From an uncultured Oscillospiraceae bacterium (GTDB lineage Bacteria; Bacillota; Clostridia; Oscillospirales; Oscillospiraceae), in the NCBI GenBank assembly GCA_947599925.1, contig CANQFT010000010.1, positions 1 through 62,267 on the forward strand: DNA of 62,267 bases, read 5' to 3'. Below are positions 8,529 through 16,734 of this stretch, piece by piece (position 1 is the first letter of the stretch; the number at the start of each line of letters is the position of its first letter). The notes under the pieces were generated by a model. It made no database searches. It saw nothing but the letters and a program-made list of their open reading frames with translations, and was not told the DNA's origin. The translations under genes and the position numbers were made by a program.

Positions 8529-9707
8529 TTAGTGGTGGAACAGCCGCATACCGGTGAAGCACATGACCATGCCGTACTTGTCGGCGGTGGCGATGACGTG
8601 GTCGTCCCGGATGGAGCCGCCGGGCTCGGCGATGTAGCTGACCCCGGACTTGCGGCAGCGCTCCACATTGTCCCCAAAGGGGAAAAAGGCGTCCGAGCCG
8701 CAGGTGACGCCGGTCTGCCTGGCAATCCACTCTTTCTTCTCCGTCGGCGTGAGGGGGTCCGGCCTGACCTGGAAGGTCTGCTGCCAGACCCCGTCGGCCA
8801 GCACGTCCTCGTACTCGTCGGAGAGGTAAACGTCGATGGCGTTGTCCCGGTCGGGGCGGCGGATGTTCTCCACGAAGGAGAGGCCCAGCACCTTGGGGTG
8901 CTGGCGCAGCAGCCAGTTGTCCGCCTTCTGCCCGGCCAGACGGGTGCAGTGGATGCGGCTCTGCTGCCCGGCGCCCACGCCGATGGCCTGTCCGTCTTTC
9001 ACATAGCACACCGAGTTGGACTGGGTGTATTTCAGGGTGATCAGCGCCACCATCATATCCGTGACCGCCTCGGCGGGCAGGTCCTTGTTGACGGTGACGA
9101 TGTTCTGGAGCAGTTCCGGGCCGATCTTGAAGTCGTTGTGCCCCTGCTGGAATGTGACGCCGAACACGTCCTTGAGCTCCACCGGGGCACAGTGGTAGGC
9201 GGGGTCGATCCGCACCACGTTGTAGTTGCCCTTCTTCTTGCCCTTCAGGATCTCCAGGGCCTCCGGGGTATAGTCCGGGGCGATGACGCCGTCGGACACC
9301 TCGCCCTTGAGGTACTGGGCGGTGGCGGCGTCGCAGACCTCGCTGAGAGCGGCCCAGTCGCCGTAGGAGCACAGCCTGTCGGCCCCGCGGGCCCGGATGT
9401 AGGCGCAGGCGATAGGGGAGAGCTCCGCCTCCGGCTCCACAAAGTACATCTTCCGCTCCACGTCCGACAGGGCCTTGCCCACGGCGGCCCCGGCGGGGGA
9501 GACGTGCTTGAAGGACGCGGCGGAGGCCATGCCGGTGGCTTCTTTCAGCTCCTTGACCAGCTGCCAGGAGTTCAGGGCGTCCAGCAGGTTGATGTACCCC
9601 GGCTTGCCGTTGAGGACGGTGATGGGCAGGTCCGAGCCGTCCCGCATAAAGACCTTCGCGGGCTTTTGGTTGGGATTGCAGCCGTACTTCAGTTCCATTT
9701 CCTTCAT
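8529..9707 (-). CDS. purH: AICAR formyltransferase (stand-alone transformylase half of PurH)
   Basis: This 392-residue protein matches only the AICAR transformylase half of bifunctional PurH; the N-terminal MGS-like IMP cyclohydrolase domain is absent. It opens MELKYGCNPNQKPA and carries SFKHVSPAGAAV and CGSDAFFPFGDN, motifs of the folate-dependent transformylase that formylates AICAR to FAICAR. The missing cyclohydrolase is supplied by the next gene upstream, a PurO-type enzyme, so the last two steps of IMP synthesis are split between neighbours. ATG 9707 has AGGAGGG nine bases upstream; ATG 9698 is an alternative. Confidence 0.93.
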   Translation of the reverse strand: MKEMELKYGCNPNQKPAKVFMRDGSDLPITVLNGKPGYINLLDALNSWQLVKELKEATGMASAASFKHVSPAGAAVGKALSDVERKMYFVEPEAELSPIACAYIRARGADRLCSYGDWAALSEVCDAATAQYLKGEVSDGVIAPDYTPEALEILKGKKKGNYNVVRIDPAYHCAPVELKDVFGVTFQQGHNDFKIGPELLQNIVTVNKDLPAEAVTDMMVALITLKYTQSNSVCYVKDGQAIGVGAGQQSRIHCTRLAGQKADNWLLRQHPKVLGLSFVENIRRPDRDNAIDVYLSDEYEDVLADGVWQQTFQVRPDPLTPTEKKEWIARQTGVTCGSDAFFPFGDNVERCRKSGVSYIAEPGGSIRDDHVIATADKYGMVMCFTGMRLFHH

Positions 9708-9712
9708 CTCTC

Positions 9713-10426
9713 TCAGCCCTCCTGATGCTTGTTGCGGATCACATCCTGGACCTCTCCGGTGGCTAGGTCGATGTAGCGCACAAAAAGGGAGACCTTGTTG
9801 TTCTGGTCCAGCGCCCGCCAGACCTTGTCGGCCCAGGCCTCCGGATCGGCCTCGTCCACCGCCACCGCCACGGGCTCGCCCTGGAAGGAGGGCAGGGGAT
9901 CGCCGTCGGACTGGTAGGTGGAGATAAAGTGCCCCACCCCCGCCTTGGGCGCGTCGTAGTCGAAGAAAAACCGCTGGCAGGTGTCGGCGTCGCCGTCTAT
10001 GGTCTTGAGGATGGACAGGGCGTAGGAGCCGTTACCCATCACCACGCCGGAGATGCGGGGCGTCCAGTTGGGTCCGTCGGGCTCAAAGGTCCGGGTCTTG
10101 AGGGCGTGGCGGTAGCAGTGGCCCGCCTCCATGGTGTCCCGGATGGTGTCGGTCTGGTCGCCGTTGGTGACGATGGTCACAGGCCCGCAGACCCGGACGG
10201 GGTGGTAGATGATGAGGGAGGGGTCTGTCATCTTGCTCTCGTCAAAGGCGCGTGTGCGGATGCCGTCCTCAGTGGGCTCAAAGACCCGGTTGCGGCTGTT
10301 CTCGCTCCGGCCCATGATAAAGTACGTGACCACCGCCTTGGCGTTGTCCGCCGTGCGGCCGATGAGAATGCCCCGGCCGGGGTAGGGGTTGCCGGAGAGC
10401 AGGGCGGGGAAGTTTTGGATGCTCAT
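9713..10426 (-). CDS. purO: IMP cyclohydrolase, archaeal PurO type
   Basis: The 237-residue product starts MSIQNFPALLSGNPYPGRGI and has GRSENSRNR early in the sequence, matching the PurO-type IMP cyclohydrolase family first described in archaea and also found in Clostridia with a stand-alone transformylase. It would close FAICAR to IMP. Its start overlaps the purN stop by four bases (ATGA) and it lies six bases before the transformylase gene, as expected for tight coupling. The family assignment comes from sequence features and gene context. Confidence 0.9.
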   Translation of the reverse strand: MSIQNFPALLSGNPYPGRGILIGRTADNAKAVVTYFIMGRSENSRNRVFEPTEDGIRTRAFDESKMTDPSLIIYHPVRVCGPVTIVTNGDQTDTIRDTMEAGHCYRHALKTRTFEPDGPNWTPRISGVVMGNGSYALSILKTIDGDADTCQRFFFDYDAPKAGVGHFISTYQSDGDPLPSFQGEPVAVAVDEADPEAWADKVWRALDQNNKVSLFVRYIDLATGEVQDVIRNKHQEG

Positions 10427-11064
10427 AGCGTTTCCTCCTCAAGAATGTGGACCTGGCGGCCCTCAACTTTTAATTTTCCCTGGCAGAACAGCGCCGCCGC
10501 CTGGGGCAGAAGCCGCCACTCGGCCTCCTCCATCACCCGCCGCTGCAGGGTCTCCGGCGTATCGCCGGGCCGGACGGCCACCGCCCTCTGGGAGATGATG
10601 GGCCCGCCGTCGGGCTCGGTGGTGACAAAGTGTACCGTGGCCCCGGTGACTTTGACCCCGTAGGCCAACGCCCGCTCATGGACCCGCAGTCCGTAAAACC
10701 CCTCGCCGCAAAAGGAGGGGATCAGGGCGGGGTGGACGTTCAAAATGGCGTTTTCATAGGCGTCCACGAACTCGGCGGTGAGGATGTGCATAAAACCCGC
10801 CAGGATGATAAGGTCGGCCTCCAGCGCCTGGCACCGCTCCCGCAGGGCCAGGGAGTAGGCCCTATGGTCCGGGTAGTCCCGCCGGGCCACCACATAGCCC
10901 GGGACCCCGGCCTTTTCCGCCCGCTCCAGGGCGTAGGCCCCCTCCTTGGAGGAGATGACCGCCGCCACGCGGCCGCCGGGCAGTTCCCCGCGGGCCTGGG
11001 CGTCCAGCAGGGCCTGGAGATTGGTCCCGCCGCCGGAGACCAGCACCACGATGTTTTTCAGCAT
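10423..11064 (-). CDS. purN: Phosphoribosylglycinamide formyltransferase
   Basis: A 213-residue 10-formyl-THF-dependent GAR transformylase. It begins MLKNIVVLVSGGGTNLQALL, has the folate/catalytic loop NVHPALIPSF (Asn and His), and GATVHFVTTEPDGGPII with the catalytic aspartate. Its start overlaps the end of purM by seven bases and its stop overlaps the purO start by four, so translation is coupled throughout. Length and motifs are normal for the family. Confidence 0.97.
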   Translation of the reverse strand: MLKNIVVLVSGGGTNLQALLDAQARGELPGGRVAAVISSKEGAYALERAEKAGVPGYVVARRDYPDHRAYSLALRERCQALEADLIILAGFMHILTAEFVDAYENAILNVHPALIPSFCGEGFYGLRVHERALAYGVKVTGATVHFVTTEPDGGPIISQRAVAVRPGDTPETLQRRVMEEAEWRLLPQAAALFCQGKLKVEGRQVHILEEETL

Positions 11065-12095
11065 AGCGCCACCTTGTCCTCGCCCCGGACGATCTCGCCC
11101 AGCACATAGGCGTCCACGCCTCCGGCGCGAAGCGCGGCCAGGGCCTTGTCCGCGGTGTCCTTGGAGACCACCACCGTCATGCCCACGCCCATGTTGAAGG
11201 TGTTGAACATATCCCGCTCCGGGATATTCCCCACCCTCTGAATGAGCTCGAAGATGGGCAGACCGCGCACGGCGGCCTTTTCCACGCGGGCGCACAGGCC
11301 GTCGGGGATACAGCGGGGGATGTTCTCGTAGAAGCCGCCGCCGGTGATGTGGCTCACGCCCTTGACGTCGGCGGCGGCCATGGCCGCCAGCACGGGCTTG
11401 ACGTAAATCACCGTGGGGGTCAGCAGCGCCTCGCCCAGACCCTTGCCCAGCTCCGGGACGTGTTTGCCCAGATCGGCGCGCTCCACGTCAAAAACCTTGC
11501 GCACCAGGGAGAAGCCGTTGGAGTGGACGCCGGAGGAGGGCAGGGCCAGCACCACGTCGCCCGGGACCATCTTCCCCGGGTCGATGACCTTGGGCCTGTC
11601 CACGATGCCCACGGAAAAGCCCGCCAGATCGTAGTCGTCGGCGGCCATGGTGCCCGGATGCTCGGCGGTCTCGCCGCCGATGAGGGCGCACCCGGCCTGG
11701 ACACAGCCCTCGGCCACACCGGCGACCAACTGCGCCACCTTTTCCGGGATGTTCTTGCCGATGGCGATGTAGTCCAGGAAGAAGAGGGGCCTGGCCCCAC
11801 AGCAGATAATGTCGTTGACGCACATGGCCACGCAGTCGATGCCCACGGTGTCGTGCCTGTCCATCAGCTGGGCCACGCGCTGTTTGGTGCCCACGCCGTC
11901 GGTGCCGGAGACCAGCACCGGCTCGGCCATACCGGTCATGTCCGGGGCGAACAGCCCGCCAAAGCCGCCCAGGTCGGAGACCACACCGGGGATCACCGTG
12001 CGCGCCACGTGCGCCTGCATGAGCTTCACGCCCTTGTAACCGGCCTCAATGTCCACGCCCGCGGCGGCGTAAGAGGCGGAATGGGAGTTTTCCAT
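11058..12095 (-). CDS. purM: Phosphoribosylformylglycinamidine cyclo-ligase
   Basis: A 345-residue AIR synthetase that cyclises FGAM to AIR with ATP. The N-terminal SYAAAGVDIEAGYKGVKLM, the GTDGVGTK loop, MCVNDI, IGGETAEHPG and HITGGGFYENIPR are all characteristic of PurM. It lies nine bases after purF and overlaps purN. Nothing unusual is visible. Confidence 0.97.
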   Translation of the reverse strand: MENSHSASYAAAGVDIEAGYKGVKLMQAHVARTVIPGVVSDLGGFGGLFAPDMTGMAEPVLVSGTDGVGTKQRVAQLMDRHDTVGIDCVAMCVNDIICCGARPLFFLDYIAIGKNIPEKVAQLVAGVAEGCVQAGCALIGGETAEHPGTMAADDYDLAGFSVGIVDRPKVIDPGKMVPGDVVLALPSSGVHSNGFSLVRKVFDVERADLGKHVPELGKGLGEALLTPTVIYVKPVLAAMAAADVKGVSHITGGGFYENIPRCIPDGLCARVEKAAVRGLPIFELIQRVGNIPERDMFNTFNMGVGMTVVVSKDTADKALAALRAGGVDAYVLGEIVRGEDKVALC

Positions 12096-12104
12096 CTGGC
12101 CCGC

Positions 12105-13526
12105 TCACTCCTTTCCAGTCCAGCAGTAGGTGCAGACCTTGTCCCTGTCGATGCCGATGGCCTGCAAAAGCCCGTCCAGGGACTGATAGCCCAAAGAGTC
12201 AAACCCCAGGTCCTGACAGATGGTCTTGAGCAAGCACTGTCCCCGCTGGGTGGAGGCGTCGGCATACTCCTCCAGGTGCTTTTGCCCCTCGTCCCCCTCC
12301 AACTTCTGGATGGTGGAGCGGGTCAGAAGCTCCATGTCCGAGTTGCTCCGGGAGAAGTTCAGATACTTGCAGCCGTACATGATGGGCGGACAGGCCGAGC
12401 GCATATGGACCTCCTTGGCCCCGGCGCCGTAGAGAAACTCCACCGTCTCCCTCAGCTGGGTGCCCCGGACGATGGAGTCGTCCACAAAGAGGAGCTTTTT
12501 CCCCTCGATGAGCTCCGGCACGGGGATCTGCTTCATCTTGGCCACCTGGTTTCGTATGTCCTGGCTGGCGGGCATAAAGGACCGGGGCCAGGTGGGGGTG
12601 TACTTGACAAAGGGCCGGGCGAAGGTCATGTGCCCGCGGTTGGCGTATCCGATGGCGTGGGGCACGCCGGAGTCCGGGACGCCGGCCACATAGTCCACCT
12701 GGGGCAGCGCGCCCTGATCCATCTCGCTCTGGGCCATGACCTCACCGTTGTGGCACCGCATGACCTCCACGTTGACCCCCTCATAGCGGGAGTTGGGATA
12801 GCCGTAGTAGGTCCACAGGAAGGCGCAGATCTTCATCTTGTCCCCGGCCGGGGACAGGGTCTCATACCCGTCCGCCGTGACCTTCACGATCTCCTGGGGC
12901 CCCAGCTCGTAAGCGTCCTCATAGCCCAGCTTTTGGTAGGCGAAGGACTCAAAGGACACGCAGCAGCCGTCCCTGCCCCTGCCGATGAGGACCGGCAGCC
13001 GCCCCAGCTTGTCCCTGGCGGCGATGATGCTGTCGCTGCTCAAGATCAGGATGGTGATGGAGCCCTCTATCACGTCCTGGGCATAGCGGATGCCGCTGAC
13101 CAGATCGTCCTTTTGGTTGATGAGCGCGGCCACCAGCTCCGATGCGTTCACCTTGCCCGACCCCATGGCCTGGAACTGGTGCCCCGGATGGTCAAAGTGC
13201 TGGGACACCAGCGCCTCGGCGTTGATGATCCGGCCCACGGTGCTGATGGCGTAGATGCCCAGATGGGAGCGGATCAGCAGGGGCTGGGGATCGGTGTCGC
13301 TGATGCAGCCGATGCCCGCGTTGCCCTGCAAGTCAGGCAGATCGTGCTCGAACTTTGTGCGAAAGGGGGTGTTTTCGATGTTGTGTATCTGGCGGTGAAA
13401 GCCGCCGCTGGGCTCGTAAAAGGCCATGCCGCCGCTGTGGGTGCCCAGATGGGAGTGGTAGTCGGTGCCGAAAAAAACGTCCAGCACCACGTCGCGCTTG
13501 GCGACCGCGCCAAAGAAACCGCCCAT
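12105..13526 (-). CDS. purF: Amidophosphoribosyltransferase homologue lacking the N-terminal catalytic cysteine
   Basis: 473 residues with a PurF architecture. The PRPP-binding loop is intact (VDDSIVRGTQLRETVEF). Cysteines in CAFLWTYYGYPNS, PPIMYGCKY and CTYCW align with those of the 4Fe-4S site in Bacillus PurF. However, the protein begins MGGFFGAV where the family has CGVFG, so the Ntn glutaminase nucleophile is a glycine. The usual HNG segment of the glutaminase site is also not recognisable. No upstream extension can restore the cysteine, because only two bases separate the ATG from the purC stop. The enzyme may use free ammonia or a partner glutaminase. It lies in the expected operon position. 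Confidence 0.88.
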   Translation of the reverse strand: MGGFFGAVAKRDVVLDVFFGTDYHSHLGTHSGGMAFYEPSGGFHRQIHNIENTPFRTKFEHDLPDLQGNAGIGCISDTDPQPLLIRSHLGIYAISTVGRIINAEALVSQHFDHPGHQFQAMGSGKVNASELVAALINQKDDLVSGIRYAQDVIEGSITILILSSDSIIAARDKLGRLPVLIGRGRDGCCVSFESFAYQKLGYEDAYELGPQEIVKVTADGYETLSPAGDKMKICAFLWTYYGYPNSRYEGVNVEVMRCHNGEVMAQSEMDQGALPQVDYVAGVPDSGVPHAIGYANRGHMTFARPFVKYTPTWPRSFMPASQDIRNQVAKMKQIPVPELIEGKKLLFVDDSIVRGTQLRETVEFLYGAGAKEVHMRSACPPIMYGCKYLNFSRSNSDMELLTRSTIQKLEGDEGQKHLEEYADASTQRGQCLLKTICQDLGFDSLGYQSLDGLLQAIGIDRDKVCTYCWTGKE

Positions 13527-13528
13527 GC

Positions 13529-14238
<710 letters not shown>

Positions 14239-14242
<4 letters not shown>

Positions 14243-14736
14243 TTTGTCCGAGCCTCCTGTAATTTTTTGTCCTTCTCCATGACCGCCTGTTCCATATCGG
14301 CCTTGTGTACCCGCAGTTTTTCCGTCAGGGCAGGGTCGCCCAGGGCCAGGATCTGCGCCGCCAGGATCGCGGCGTTCCCGCCGCCGTCCACCGCCACGCA
14401 GGCCACCGGGATGCCCGCGGGCATCTGGACCATGGACAAGAGAGAGTCCAGACCGCCCATCATGGAGGTCTTGATGGGGACGCCGATGACGGGCAGGGTG
14501 GTGTACGCGGCCAGGACGCCGGCCAGGTGTGCCGCTTTTCCGGCGGCGGCGATGATGACGCCGAAGCCGTTGTCCGCCGCGCCGGAGGCGAAGGCCTCGG
14601 CCTGGGCGGGGGTGCGGTGGGCGGAGATGATGTGTACCTCGTAGGGGATGGCGAAACGGTCCAGCGCGCGCAGACAGGGCTCCATGGCGGGAAGATCGGA
14701 GTCCGAACCCATGATAACAGCAACTTTCAGAGACAT
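14239..14736 (-). CDS. purE: N5-carboxyaminoimidazole ribonucleotide mutase
   Basis: A 165-residue class I PurE that moves the carboxylate of N5-CAIR to CAIR. It has the nucleotide loop [11 protein letters not shown] and the [12 protein letters not shown] segment. GGGAGGT precedes ATG 14736, which was preferred over a further-upstream ATG in A+T-rich leader DNA. It is the first gene of the minus-strand purine operon. No purK is visible; some Clostridia lack it. Confidence 0.96.
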
Positions 14737-14776
14737 AGTTACCTCCCACGATACAATAAGATAAAAAATCACTGTA

Positions 14777-14805
14777 ATCTTAGCAGATACGGGGGAAAAA
14801 ATCAA
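14777..14805 (-). promoter_or_regulatory. Promoter of the purine operon
   Basis: Read on the minus strand: TTGATT (14805-14800), a 17-nt spacer and TAAGAT (14782-14777), 41 bases before the purE start. I found no guanine/PreQ riboswitch core in the short leader. Confidence 0.65.
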
Positions 14806-14941
14806 GATGTTGGGGGGCATTTTTGTAAAGTTACACAAGACCTAGTACACATAACACCGCTTCCCTGTGCCATTTTTGGCCGGGGCGGTCTGTGGCACCG
14901 TCGGCGGCGGGGCATAAGATGGGGCCAGGGGAGTGAATACC

Positions 14942-15196
14942 ATGGTCTACTATCTCATCATCTGCCGGTCCCTCACCTACGCCCAGCGCACCGCGGCGGT
15001 GCTGGAGCGGGTGGGGATCACCGCTCATATTTTACGCGCGCCCCGCGCCATTGCCGGAGAGGGGTGCAGTCACGGCGTCAGGATTTCCCCGCGGCGTCTG
15101 GCCGAGGCACTGACTGTGCTGGGCCGCGCCGGACTGACGCCCAGGCGGGTGTTTCTGCTGGCCGGAGACGGCAGCTACCAGGAGGTGCGGCTGTGA
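14942..15196 (+). CDS. DUF3343 protein, putative Se/S carrier-like
   Basis: An 84-residue protein beginning MVYYLIICRSLTYAQRTAAV, with APRAIAGEGCSHGVRI around residues 33-48. The central cysteine in a GCSHGVR context is the hallmark of DUF3343 proteins, proposed sulfur or selenium carriers that usually sit beside cysteine desulfurase-like enzymes or TusA-like proteins. ATG 14942 was preferred over GTG 14933 because AGGGGAG is correctly spaced for it. Its stop overlaps the GTG start of the desulfurase gene (GTGA), strong evidence for joint function. Confidence 0.8.
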   Translation: MVYYLIICRSLTYAQRTAAVLERVGITAHILRAPRAIAGEGCSHGVRISPRRLAEALTVLGRAGLTPRRVFLLAGDGSYQEVRL

Positions 15197-16323
15197 TCTA
15201 CTTTGACAGCGCGGCCACCACCCTCCAGAAGCCCGCCGCCGTAGCCCAGGCCGGCGTCCGGGCCATCCGTACCTGCGCCAGCCCCGGACGGGGCGGCCAC
15301 CGGCCCGCTATGCTGGCCGCTGACGTGGCCTACCGCTGCCGGGAGTTGGCCGGGGCGCTCCTGGGCGTGTCCGAGCCGGAGCGTGTGGTCTTTACCATGA
15401 ACGCCACACACGGCCTGAACATCGCCATCCAGAGCCTCGTCAAGCCCGGCGACGTGGTCGTCACCTCCGGCTGGGAGCACAACGCCGTCACCCGTCCTCT
15501 CCACGCCCTGGGCGCCCAGGTCAGGGTCGCGGCGGGGCCCATGTTCGACCAGACAGCGGCCCTGGCCGCCTTCGACGCGCTGTTGACCCCGGAGACCGCC
15601 TGCGCGGTGTGTACCCAGTGTTCCAACGTCTTTGGCATGGTCCTGCCCGTGGCGGGCGTCGCCCGCCTCTGCCGGGAGCGCGGGATCCCCCTGATCGTGG
15701 ACGCCGCCCAGAGCGCGGGCGTCCTGAGCGTGGACCTGGACGCCTGGGGCGCGGACTATGTGGCCATGCCGGGGCACAAGGGCCTCTACGGGCCCCAGGG
15801 CACCGGCCTGCTGCTGTGCGGGCGAAACGCCGCGCCGCGCCCCATCCTGCAAGGCGGAACGGGCAGCGCCTCCATGGACCAGGATATGCCCCGCTTCCTG
15901 CCTGATGCGCTGGAGGCGGGCACCCACAACATCACCGGCGTGGCCGGACTGCTGGAGGGCCTGCGCTATGTGGTACGCAAAGGGCCGGACGCCATCCTGA
16001 ACCACGAGCGCAAACTGCTGGCCCTGGCCCACAGCGGCCTCAGCCAGATGCCCGGCGTGGAGGTTTTCGCCGCCTCCGCGCCGGAGGACCAGGCCGGCGT
16101 GCTGTCCTTCCGGGTCCACGGCATGGACTGCGAGGAGGTGGGACAGTGGCTTGGGGACCACGGCGTGGCTGTCCGGGCCGGGCTCCACTGCGCGCCCCAG
16201 GCCCACGCCTCCGGCGGCACGCTGGACACGGGCACGGTGCGCCTCAGCTTCTCCGCCTTCAACACCTTGGGCGAGGTGGAGCGCTTCCTGGACCTGGCCG
16301 AGAGAATGTGCCGGCGAAAGTAA
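15193..16323 (+). CDS. Cysteine desulfurase family protein (class V aminotransferase fold)
   Basis: The 376-residue protein begins MIYFDSAATTLQKPAAV and carries the PLP lysine in GHKGLYGPQG (K196) and a candidate persulfide cysteine in RAGLHCAPQAH (C333). This is the IscS/SufS-like branch (the EF2568-type subfamily), which I recall from selenium-dependent hydroxylase neighbourhoods. Start GTG 15193 overlaps the DUF3343 stop, with GGAGG seven bases upstream. It probably draws sulfur or selenium from (seleno)cysteine and passes it to the DUF3343 partner. The final acceptor is not in this window. Confidence 0.88.
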   Translation: MIYFDSAATTLQKPAAVAQAGVRAIRTCASPGRGGHRPAMLAADVAYRCRELAGALLGVSEPERVVFTMNATHGLNIAIQSLVKPGDVVVTSGWEHNAVTRPLHALGAQVRVAAGPMFDQTAALAAFDALLTPETACAVCTQCSNVFGMVLPVAGVARLCRERGIPLIVDAAQSAGVLSVDLDAWGADYVAMPGHKGLYGPQGTGLLLCGRNAAPRPILQGGTGSASMDQDMPRFLPDALEAGTHNITGVAGLLEGLRYVVRKGPDAILNHERKLLALAHSGLSQMPGVEVFAASAPEDQAGVLSFRVHGMDCEEVGQWLGDHGVAVRAGLHCAPQAHASGGTLDTGTVRLSFSAFNTLGEVERFLDLAERMCRRK

Positions 16324-16343
16324 AAGTAGGGAAAGACCGACAA

Positions 16344-16449
16344 ATTGTCAAAGAAGCGGCGTGGCCGCTTCTTTGATGATTGTTTGCGGCCCGCCGCAGC
16401 GCACGCCCCGGCCACTGAGGTGGCCGGGGCGCACGTTTGCGGGCCGAGA
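16344..16449. repeat. Dispersed hairpin repeat, copy A
   Basis: Two hairpins in tandem. The first has 13-bp arms 16348-16360 and 16364-16376 around a GTG loop, within the frame TTGTCAAAG...CTTTGA. The second is a 67-nt unit (16383-16449) with outer arms CGGCCCGC and GCGGGCCG and a 12-bp inner stem 16404-16415/16420-16431. The same 67-nt unit recurs inverted at 19847-19913. It lies in the 411-base gap between the desulfurase gene and the aromatic operon. Confidence 0.85.
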
Positions 16450-16680
16450 TGTCACGCCTCGCCTGTTCGCGACGCCCGGCTTCGCTGCGTTCGGGAAAAA
16501 TCCGCTGGGCTTTGCCCAGCCTGTTTTTTCCCTCTCTCCGCTCCATCCGGGCTGCTCACGACGGCTCGCCGCTTCGCTGTATTTTTTTTCCGACGTACAC
16601 GCCGCCGGAAAAAATTTTCTATGCGTCTTTCGCGCCTGGCGGCGCGAAACTCTGCGAGGCTTTTTTTGCCGCCCATCCGG
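16450..16680. repeat. Non-coding cluster of short palindromes and T/A tracts
   Basis: No gene is supported here. The stretch holds several short stem-loops separated by T or A runs, for example TTCGCGCC/GGCGCGAA near 16629-16648. The segment GCGAAACTCTGCGAGGC (16644-16660) followed by T residues recurs inverted at 38053-38074. The arrangement suggests a decayed composite of dispersed palindromic elements. Confidence 0.6.
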
Positions 16681-16682
16681 GC

Positions 16683-16711
16683 TTGACTTTAGCGCCAAAA
16701 AGTGCTAAAGT
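16683..16711 (+). promoter_or_regulatory. Promoter of the aromatic operon with overlapping palindromic operator
   Basis: TTGACT (16683-16688), a 17-nt spacer and TAAAGT (16706-16711). An exact 8+8 inverted repeat ACTTTAGC (16686-16693)/GCTAAAGT (16704-16711) with a 10-base centre runs from within the -35 box to the end of the -10 box, as expected for a repressor site. The ATG follows 24 bases after the -10. Confidence 0.8.
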
Positions 16712-16734
16712 ACCCACCGAAGGATGTGAGACAC

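Noticed and set aside
14737-14800. Purine riboswitch upstream of purE
   Set aside because: The ~35-base leader is too short for the aptamer, and no TATA...three-way-junction core is present.
16437-16730. Plus- and minus-strand open frames in the desulfurase/aroF gap as a small protein
   Set aside because: They run over palindromes and homopolymer tracts, have arginine/proline-rich random composition and no ribosome site.
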